Assembly (NCBI RefSeq): GCF_020509005.1
Contig: NC_063017.1
Location: forward strand, 4,464,001-4,528,000
Reading direction: 5' to 3'
From: Fulvia fulva
Taxonomy: Eukaryota; Ascomycota; Dothideomycetes; Mycosphaerellales; Mycosphaerellaceae
DNA: 64,000 nt
Positions 56,402-64,000 of the stretch are shown piece after piece. How positions within the stretch are numbered: position 1 is the first letter of the stretch; every line of letters begins with the position of its first letter. A program made the position numbers and the translations under genes. The notes beneath the pieces are model-generated. The model had not been told where the DNA came from and ran no database searches. It saw only the letters and a program-made list of their open reading frames with translations.

Positions 56402-58201
56402 ACGGCGAAAGTCAAGATGCGCTGTACCAGCGCAAGGGAACGTCAAAGTCTCGGGAAGAAACGACTCGCTCCGCAAAACCGCAAAAGCCAGTCAGTCCCA
56501 GTTGCAGCGTAACAAAGAACACAAGGCAGAAATAGTCAAGGGGGATGTCCAGTGACGATGATGGACCTGCTGCACGCCTCTACCACAACTTGCTCGCTCA
56601 CCACTGCCTCGAAGGTGGATGTGCTGCAGGTTGGCCGATGGCGCAGGTGCCGATCGACCTCGCTCCTCCCCGCTTGCTGTTTGCCAAGTGATTCTCTGTG
56701 AAGCCTTCCGATATGGGACTGCACAGTCAGCTCTGCTATCAGTTCGACGTCTCCGCTGCAGGTTGCAATGTATCTGGATGGAGTGGTTCACGTCGAGCAA
56801 CACATGTGCTCGGTCCTTTCAGCACGACGATGTGTCAGTCTGCCCATGTTCGCCACCCATCGCGAAGTGAAATGACCGATGTTCTTTGGCACACCAGGTC
56901 CACGGTCCTCCGCCAACATCTACCCAGTGCATGTACAAGGCCGCGCTGTAAGGTCCAATCGCCGTGAGTAGCGAGCAGCTCGACACGCAGGCCATGTCAT
57001 CACGTGCAAAGCAATGGCGCCCGAGTGATGTTCGGCATGCAAGCAGCCTATCGGTGCCCGCTTACGAAGACGGCACAAGTATCTGGAGTTTTAGTAGAGA
57101 ATCTGGGGTAGAGCATACCTGGCTGCAAGAAGTCTTGCTGATGGTCGCGCCATACCTCACTCAGAGACGGCGTCGTGAAGGCGAGCACTTCCTCGCGACG
57201 CTTGCTGGCCAACAGATCTTTACGAAGCCGCGTGATGGAGCATCTTCTGCAGGTTGGACAGCGTTCGAGCCGCGCTGCGCCTGTCTCGTCGTATGGGCAG
57301 CTCTAGCATGTTCGCAGAATCTCCTCCGCATCCCTCGCATGAGTGCACGCATCATGGTCAAGTGATGGCTCACTTGGCAGCCTTCCCCATTGACTGGCGT
57401 ATGTGACAGAATGCTGACTATATAAATATGCACAAATGTTGCTATATCGCGCGTGCGGAAGCTCGGTGCACGTGACGTGGCAAGGACCAGGAGAGGCAGA
57501 GCTGGCGAGCAGCACCCGAGAGCAAGTAGTATCGACAGATAGGAGTGCCATGAAGTATGAGTCCCATCGGTGAGGCGCGCAGGCACGGCATGGTGTGCAA
57601 ACGAAGGACAATATCAGCCGAAAGACTGGTCAACAAAGCGCGAAGCAATGAGGGCAAAGGCGGTCGCGCTGCAGCCCAGGACGTGCCGAAAGACACAGGC
57701 TAGCATCTTGCCAGATGATTGTCACCGGCCGCTGGTGGTTTCGTGATGCCGCCGGCATGTTGGTCGTGGTTGTTTGATGGCGTAGGAGGAGTAATCCGGT
57801 GAGGATGAGATCGGACGTTGGTTTCGGCGACTTCTGGCGCTATGACCAATAGAAATGCGGCAGTATCACGTGAATGTCTACTTTGTACCACAAAAGCCGC
57901 AACAATCCATCATCCTCCCGGCAGCACAAGACCTTACCATTCTGCAGCTCCGACTCGCCAAGATGAAAGTTTCCTGACCATGAACTACCTCTTCTACCAC
58001 ATAAGTGCTGCATACTCCAACTTCTACCTGTAGACCCGACCCACGCCGATCGTCCCTCCTACCACCCCACCTCAGGACTTTTATAATTCACGCCAGTCAC
58101 CACAAGACGGAAGATCTTCTTCACTTCGCATAGCCCTTGCACACCTGGCCGGCTCGACCTCGCAATACCATTGCTGTGGGCCGAGACTTTTACTCAACAA
58201 C
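56402..58201. other. Divergent intergenic region
   Basis: 1.8 kb between CTK1 and the GTP cyclohydrolase gene. No frame with a domain; the 133-141 aa frames near 57000-57600 are mirror images of one another on opposite strands. Confidence 0.5.
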
Positions 58202-59281
58202 ATGGAGGACTCGAGCCATAACTATGCGCCTGCTCACAGGCCAAAGCCCATACCGGCGCATCTCGTGAACGGCCACTCTCCACTCCACCCACAAGCATCC
58301 ACCGAACGGGACAGCCACCGCGAGATTGCAAACATAAAATCTTCCATGGGTCCTCGCAGACAACCCATTGACATGGACGAGCTCGAGAACCCTTCTGCGT
58401 ATTCCGTCTCTTCGCTGCCACGGGTCAACGGAGGCCATGAGATCAAGTCCAGTGCCTCCAAACAGTACGATGAGGTAGACGACCACGACATGGAGGACTT
58501 GGACCTGAAAGTAGCCCGAGCCGACATTGACGAGCCGATCACACCTCCTATGACCAGCCGCTCCGGCTCGCCTTTCACCACTGGCTCGACCGTAGATATG
58601 GACGGACTGTCTTGGCCGAGCGTCGGCACTCTAGGAAGATTGCAGGAGCGTGAAAGTCCAGAAGAGGCGCAAAAGAGATTAGACAAGCTGTCTGGCGCAG
58701 TGCGGACCATGCTAGAGTGCATTGGAGAAGATCCAGACAGAGAAGGCCTCCACGGGACACCAGAGCGATATGCAAAGGCGATGATGTTCTTCACAAAGGG
58801 GTACGAAGAGAATCTGAGGGACATCGTGAACGGCGCTGTGTTCAACGAGGACCATGATGAGCTCGTTATCGTCAAAGATATCGAGGTCTTCAGTCTTTGC
58901 GAGCACCATCTTGTACCGTTCACCGGCAAGGTAAGCATGATGTGAGGGGGATCAGTTGACATGACTAACCCCTGATAGATGCACATTGGGTACATCCCCA
59001 GCAGAAGAGTGATCGGCTTGTCCAAGCTTGCTCGTATTGCCGAAATGTTCAGCCGTAGGCTGCAAGTCCAGGAAAGGTTAACAAAACAGGTCGCCACTGC
59101 TATATCTGAGGTCCTGAAGCCACAAGGTGTCGCAGTCGTGATGGAAGCCACCCACATGTGCATGGTCTCACGAGGCGTGCAAAAGTCTGGAGCAGTGACC
59201 ACTACAAGCTGTATGCTCGGGGCGATGCGATCACGGGCAAAGACAAGGGAGGAATTCTTGAGCTTGCTCAACCGACGATAG
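58202..59281 (+). CDS. FOL2: GTP cyclohydrolase I
   Basis: 343 aa; exons 58202-58930 and 58979-59281 (48-bp intron, GTAAGC, CTAAC, TGATAG, phase 0). About 150 disordered residues precede the enzyme. The catalytic domain includes [20 protein letters not shown], the zinc site [11 protein letters not shown] with its later Cys in [14 protein letters not shown], and [19 protein letters not shown]. The C-terminus FLSLLNRR is complete. It converts GTP to dihydroneopterin triphosphate, the first step towards folate and tetrahydrobiopterin. Yeast Fol2 is 243 aa, so the N-terminal extension is the main difference. Confidence 0.96.
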
Positions 59282-59916
59282 CGAAGTCGATCAAAAGCAA
59301 TGACTGGGATATTGGATGTAAGCATGGGAGTACAGGGCGTAAAGGAAACGGTCGGCTGCAGGCAACTGCATGAGTTTGGGCGGAAACGGTCTCTTCAACA
59401 GACCTATGCTTCCAATGATACCAGCGCTCAACTCAGCGTAAGTTTGCAATAAATGTTACACAATTGATTATACAGTGACAGCTGTCACCGCCCCTTCACG
59501 TGCAACCACACGCGCCCTGCTGGTCCTACAGACCGCCACGAGCTGATTTGGGCCGCCTCGAAAAGTTTGAGACTAATCGCGGCTACCTGAACATGGTGCG
59601 TGACACATCGAGTCGATGCAAGATGCTCAGTACCACGACCCAGACGTCGACATTCACTTCCTTCGCGTACCTTCCGGCTGCGGGACGTTCCGCAAGGTCA
59701 AGTGATCAAACGCTCTGGAGCTCAAAAGCTGCGAGCACAGACAGCTCAAGCCGCCGCACGAGAACTCTTCCATCATCTCGCGCCTCATACCCACGTCAAC
59801 AAACAGACGTCACCAGTTGAAGCTTGCTATTGACGCACCAAACACCACGACACAACAATAGCCACAACTCACATTTTCAGTCGAAACCCCGACAACAATC
59901 CATCACGAATGTCATC
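59282..59916. other. Intergenic
   Basis: A 106-aa plus frame (59500-59820) has no domain. In another frame DPDVDIHFLRVPSGCGTFRK looks protein-like but is bounded by stops within 40 codons. Nothing is called. Confidence 0.45.
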
Positions 59917-60667
59917 ATGGGCATTGACCGACTCTACTACTGGACTGCCGCCCTCGGACTCGCCTCCTTCTGTTGCCTCAGCACCTGGGGACCATTCGAT
60001 GGGAAATTTCACCGACCAAAGAACCAATATGTCAAGCAGCGCAAGAAGTCCAATGTCGCCGCCTCTGCCGCCGCAGAGAAAGCAGAAAAACTCGCCAGTG
60101 AGGTCGGACTCGATGGAGTGGCAGACCGAGCCAGCGCAAAGAAGCGCAAGTATGAGCGAGGAGCGCGAGATGAGCGGGATGATGAACCAGCCGCGCGACC
60201 TAGCACAAAGCAAGACCGACGTAGGTCTCGGGCCCAGACTCCAGGACCAGCCAGACGGCACAAGCATGGACATGGAGACGACACGACCGTCTTCCACTCC
60301 AGCACCTACGACAGCAGCGACAGCTCACGTTCATCAGAGAAGCGCGCTTCACAGCAGCGAAGCTCTCGAGTCAAGCCCACACCATACAGCGGCTACGTCC
60401 CCGAGGCAAGTGTAAGACCTGATCAGGTTGGTGGCGAGCAGAGCTAACACTTTGTAGGCCTACGTCCTTGGCACCCCAGTACCAGGCTCACCACTCGAGC
60501 CAGTCAACACCCAGCACCGCCACTCGGCCCACCAAAAGCCTTCTGACTTCGCCAAGTCAGATCACAAGACCGGCAAAGCGCACCGAGATGGTGACTATGA
60601 GACCTACAAATACCTCTATGGAGGATATGATGACCAGATGCACGCCCCCTTCGAAGGCGCCGCATGA
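59917..60667 (+). CDS. Hypothetical basic protein with N-terminal hydrophobic segment
   Basis: Start at 59917 (context GTCATCATGG). Exon 1 59917-60411 and exon 2 60458-60667 (46-bp intron, GTAAGA...TTGTAG, phase 0) give 234 aa. If the intron is retained, the frame stops at 60447. A hydrophobic stretch (YYWTAALGLASFCCLSTWG) precedes basic, Lys/Arg- and Ser-rich disordered sequence. Exon 2 reads AYVLGTPVPGSPLEPVNTQH and later DGDYETYKYLYGGYDDQMHA. It overlaps the start of the F-box frame, which lies in a different frame of the same strand. This overlap is unusual: one of the two ends must be mis-modelled, or the two are a single gene with a frame change. Confidence 0.45.
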
Positions 60668-62459
60668 AGAGCATACCGACGACGACTCGAGTGCTGGCCC
60701 TGACGATTCGCCATTGAAACACTCACCCGCTAAACGCAAGCTCGGCAATCTACACAAGCGTCGAGTATCTGCATCACCCGAGAAGTTCAACAAGGGCCAT
60801 TTCGAGCCACTCAGTGTGCGGACGGATCTACCAGTGCCAAGCCGTGGCTCGGAGCCCAAGAAGAGTCGGACGGAGGACAGGAAGATAGAGGTGTACTACG
60901 ATGCCAATGGAACTCCTCGCATAAGAGCGGCACCAACAAGCATCAGCGCTGGCCTCACTCCACAATCCACCACCTTTAGCCCGTACTTGACCAGCGCGGC
61001 GCTGCAGCCTGGCACGCCTCCTACCAGCAGTGTTCCATCGGGGAGTCTATCTGTGGCGAACAGGCTACTCGCCGGACAGTCTGGACGTGTCGCGTCTCGG
61101 AAGCCACAAGACAAGAACTTCAGTTTACTCGAGGCCTTCGTCAAGGACAATGCGCTCTGCATCTTGCTAGTGAGCTACCTACCCATGCCGGCACTCATCT
61201 CGCTCTACGCCATCTCAAAGACACTTCACCACAGTTTCAACAAACATGCGACCGCGTTTGTTCTCTCCAGCACGCGAACATGGGCACCAAACGCCGATCA
61301 GATCTACCCATGGCGCTGTTACAAGCCGCTATGTATCAAAGATCCAATCAAGCGGCAGAAGGCCAGTGCAGAAGCGCAGGGAGCTGCTATTGACATGCTA
61401 CGAGGCACTTCACGAGACGTACCGAGTATACGCTGGCTGCAGATGGTGACATGGCGAGAAGGTGTGGTGAGGGACATGATCATTCAACTGACCAGCCAAG
61501 CCCTGAGAGTACCAACGGACGCTTTGGACGCAATGAAGCGCATGTGGTTCATCCTCGACCTACCACTCAACGCCCATCGCCTGGCCCTCATCTGCAACAA
61601 AGACTACATCTCCGACAAAGTCCTCTACCACGCCACCCATATGTTCCTCAAAATCGATATGGCCTTCACAGATCCTGGCATGGAGCCCTTCAGCGCAGCA
61701 GACTTGGCACTCAATCGTTACCCGCAAGAATGGCTCCTCGGACAACCGATAGGATCCGCGTTACGCGAACATCTCCTCATGGAGCGAAGTCTGACACCAT
61801 TATGGCGAGCGCTTCGGGGCTGGAACTGGAACCCAGACGAGCCAATGCAGCCCATGACAGATGACGATATCATCCAATTGTGGCTACGGCGCAAAGCGAT
61901 GGTGCCTTCCGACGCACCAGACGCGGTGAAGAAGCTGCTCGTTCTGGGTGATAAGGTTGGGTCTTTGCCCAAGGTGGGATACGAGCGAGTCTACCAGCCC
62001 GAGAACGATCCCAACCTTTCTCCAGAAGAAAAAGCGAGAGCCATCGCCGCACTACCTCCACCAGCATCCCGCTACCGCCCCCGCCCGCTCTTGACTCCAG
62101 ACGACCTCATCATGCGTGAATGCGTCCGACGACAGCTGAGACAGCACGAGTGGTGGATCTCGCAAATGTTGTGGGGCTTTGTGTATCCTGGTGGGAGGTT
62201 GATACGGACGCGAACGAGGGAGCAGTTGACTGCGATCCAGAGGTCGAATCACTTCAACAGAGTCACTACGATCCCAACGAACGAGGATGGCGAGGAGGTG
62301 AAGCCGAAAGATGCAATACCGCCGCCACCGTCTGAGTCTGCGCAAGCTGGACCCAGCATGCAGAAGGAGAAGAGGCAGAATGCGGTTGGTAACAGCGAGC
62401 AGCTCCCGGAGACGCCGAAGACGGCGGGAATGTTTGCTGCGAGTACTTCTCAGCTGTAG
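60588..62459 (+). CDS. F-box-type protein
   Basis: From the ATG at 60588 the frame gives 623 aa; it is open further upstream, so the true start is uncertain. After a disordered basic N-terminus (SPAKRKLGNLHKRRVSASPE), an F-box-like helix bundle spans about residues 180-225 (NFSLLEAFVKDNALCILLVS, YLPMPALISLYAISKTLHHS). A long helical region rich in conserved-looking Trp and Arg follows (VPSIRWLQMVTWREGV, NRYPQEWLLG, WRALRGWNWNPDEP, HEWWISQMLWGFVYPGG). Fungal F-box proteins link substrates to SCF ubiquitin ligases; the substrate is unknown. It converges on the decayed BTB gene, leaving about 120 bp between their ends. Confidence 0.7.
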   Translation: MVTMRPTNTSMEDMMTRCTPPSKAPHEEHTDDDSSAGPDDSPLKHSPAKRKLGNLHKRRVSASPEKFNKGHFEPLSVRTDLPVPSRGSEPKKSRTEDRKIEVYYDANGTPRIRAAPTSISAGLTPQSTTFSPYLTSAALQPGTPPTSSVPSGSLSVANRLLAGQSGRVASRKPQDKNFSLLEAFVKDNALCILLVSYLPMPALISLYAISKTLHHSFNKHATAFVLSSTRTWAPNADQIYPWRCYKPLCIKDPIKRQKASAEAQGAAIDMLRGTSRDVPSIRWLQMVTWREGVVRDMIIQLTSQALRVPTDALDAMKRMWFILDLPLNAHRLALICNKDYISDKVLYHATHMFLKIDMAFTDPGMEPFSAADLALNRYPQEWLLGQPIGSALREHLLMERSLTPLWRALRGWNWNPDEPMQPMTDDDIIQLWLRRKAMVPSDAPDAVKKLLVLGDKVGSLPKVGYERVYQPENDPNLSPEEKARAIAALPPPASRYRPRPLLTPDDLIMRECVRRQLRQHEWWISQMLWGFVYPGGRLIRTRTREQLTAIQRSNHFNRVTTIPTNEDGEEVKPKDAIPPPPSESAQAGPSMQKEKRQNAVGNSEQLPETPKTAGMFAASTSQL

Positions 62460-62575
62460 GATAGGTGGCTACATTGTACCTTGTGTAACTGCTGGACACT
62501 GATTAATAATCTTTCCAACTCCTCTCTCCACTCCCATCCTCAACACAAGTCTTCCAACACATCTCACTCCACATT

Positions 62576-63433
62576 TCACCCTTCCCAAAAATACACCGCC
62601 AATCCCCCCACAGCCTTAGCCCTCCCCCTCTCCCCCCTCTTCCTATTCTCCCTCCTCGCCCTCCCCACAACCTCAAAACACGCCTCCTCCACCGGAACAT
62701 CCCCATCATGCTCATGATAACAACACACCTCCATCTCGAACAACATCCTATACTTAACCCGTCCCCCCCCCCTCTCCTCTCCACCGGCCCCCTCGCCCAC
62801 CCCACCATAACCAGCCTCAAAAACTCCCCCGGCAAAATAGCCCAATTCGCCTCCAGCCACTCTGGCATCATGTACGCCAACGCGGCGTCAACGAGGTAGG
62901 CGCGTAGGGTAGAGTCGGGGTGGGAGGCTGAGTTTGAGAAGGCTAGCGTGAGGAGAGGTTGGACGTAACAGTACCCTGTGCGACCGCTGGAGAGCAGGAG
63001 GTATTTGATGACGGTGTTGCGGAGGCAGGTGTCGTCGATGCGTTCGCCGAGGATGAAGAGGGTGCTGAGGAGGGTGAGGTGGTGCTTGATGGCGTTGAAG
63101 TCGGAGCTTGGAGCTTGGAGGGTCCGGAATGTAGCCGCCGGAGTAGAGGTAGGCGATGTAGGTGTGGAATGTGGCTGGGTTCTCTGCTGGTAGTGTGATG
63201 ATAATGGGGCTGTCGCTCTGATCACGCCGTTGTGCTGACAGAGCAGCTCTGAAGAATTTTGGAGTTTTTGCTCAAGATTGATGGGTGGACTAGGAAACTG
63301 GTCCTCTCCGATCCCACTTCGACGGCGATGGTCTGTTCGCTGAAGTCACGCCTGCATACTCGTTAGTGTGGAACTTGATGAGTGTCCCGAGGTGGACTCA
63401 CTTCTCGCGCTTCAACGATGCAGGTGAAGTCAT
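62576..63433 (-). pseudogene. BTB/POZ-domain gene with three frame disruptions
   Basis: Exon 1 63433-63402 and a 50-bp intron (GTGAGT...TGCAG) lead to a BTB core: DFSEQTIAVEVGSERTSFLV, HPSILSKNS, then after a +1 shift FFRAALSAQRR, SPIIITLPAENPATFHTYIA and YLYSGGYIPDPPSS. A 7-bp tandem duplication (63103-63116) shifts again into DFNAIKHHLTLLSTLFILGE and a conserved-looking alpha-helical C-terminal part. A C10 tract (62763-62772) shifts a third time into MLFEMEVCCYHEHDGDVPVE, ending at 62576. The first shift is at an A4 run (63257-63260). BTB proteins are usually cullin-3 adaptors or dimerisation factors. Three lesions make this a likely pseudogene, unless the homopolymer steps are assembly errors. 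Confidence 0.65.
63103..63116. repeat. 7-bp tandem duplication in the BTB gene
   Basis: GGAGCTT occurs twice in succession, followed by a partial third GGAG. On the minus strand, removing one unit makes the BTB frame continuous across the site. Confidence 0.8.
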
Positions 63434-64000
63434 AATGTCCCTTTGACGATCATAGCCGGGCTCGAGGTCGAGCTGCTTGCGACAGGAATAGAAAAGAATA
63501 AGGAGTGGTGAGCAAGATGCACCAGCTCAAATGAAGTCTCACTCTCAAGTGGGTACATGATTGTCTGAAAGCTCAAGCACCAAGAGCACCAACGGTCGCT
63601 AGCACATGCGCCGATCCTTGCCTCACCACCGGCCGCTAGCGTCTGGCTGTACCTTCTCAGTCCCCTTTCAACACCATACCATCGAGTTGGTTTCTGGCAG
63701 AAGGTCCATCAAGATGCTCGTTGGTCAAGCTGGAGGACGAGATGGAATGGACCAGGAAAGGGCGGCTTCAGTAACAATGTCCTTCTCTCCGCTATCTGTA
63801 CCGAAGCCCATACGTAGTAGTCTTTTGCACGACCAGGGATATCAATCCAGACCACAAACAAGAACTCTAGACGCCTTGCAAACGAACCACACGACATCGC
63901 TTCTATCCCGCCTCTATCATCGCGCACCGCAAACGACCAGCTCCGCTCACTGCACTTGGCTGACGATCTCGCTGGCTTTGCTGAGACTCTCCACCATCTG
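63434..64000. other. Window end, no supported gene
   Basis: Promoter side of the BTB gene. A 72-aa minus frame (63709-63927) shows no domain. The window ends before another gene is recognisable. Confidence 0.45.

Noticed and set aside
58234..59325. 363-aa minus-strand ORF opposite the GTP cyclohydrolase gene
   Set aside because: Antisense shadow of a certain gene, without domain features of its own.
59500..59820. 106-aa plus ORF and an embedded protein-like stretch in another frame
   Set aside because: Stops within 40 codons on both sides and no splice partners were found.

Overview
The window is nuclear DNA of a filamentous ascomycete (Pezizomycotina; gene content is compatible with Dothideomycetes, but the class is an inference). 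Evidence: short 46-98 bp GT-AG introns, a Zn2Cys6 regulator, a P450, a SAT5/rhodopsin-type membrane protein, a DUF1996 secreted protein, Mid2-like and GPI-type surface proteins, and transposons carrying C-to-T/G-to-A nonsense changes typical of repeat-induced point mutation (RIP).

Layout. 0-13 kb: Zn2Cys6 regulator (-), SIS1-type Hsp40 (-) with a perfect heat-shock element upstream, a previously hidden 54-aa secreted peptide (+), an arylsulfotransferase-family protein (+), a frameshifted Mid2-like sensor (-) and a small membrane protein (-). Two short inverted-repeat elements of one family lie at 3910-4060 and 7532-7659. 14-20.8 kb: one complete Ty1/copia element on the minus strand (13985-20794) with a 5-bp target duplication, near-identical LTRs and a half-tRNA-iMet primer site, its coding region broken by TAG/TAA codons. 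21-27 kb: GPI-anchored Cys-rich protein, a multiply frameshifted pseudogene and a four-exon P450. 27-32 kb: a local segmental duplication carrying two small paralogous genes; copy A is split by a 5'-truncated LINE with a 15-bp target duplication. 32-39 kb: membrane glycosyltransferase-like protein, GH92 mannosidase, and PIG-P/GPI19. 39-49 kb: a large surface protein with a 10-bp frameshifting duplication, a DUF1996 protein, and three consecutive coiled-coil genes. 49-64 kb: SAT5-like receptor-type protein, signal peptidase subunit SPC3, CTK1 kinase, GTP cyclohydrolase I, a short basic protein overlapping an F-box gene, and a decayed BTB gene.

How the genes work together. There is no obvious biosynthetic cluster. 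Conserved housekeeping genes (SIS1, PIG-P, SPC3, CTK1, GCH1) are intact and mixed with accessory surface and secreted genes. Secretory and cell-wall themes recur: signal peptidase, GPI anchor synthesis, GH92 mannosidase, glycosyltransferase and several predicted cell-surface proteins. Four accessory genes are broken by small length changes. Three of these carry perfect short tandem duplications of 13, 10 and 7 bp, each shifting the frame by +1, whereas the long housekeeping ORFs are clean; this makes general sequencing error an unlikely explanation.

Exon boundaries are hand-derived from splice consensus and frame continuity; no alignment or search was run.
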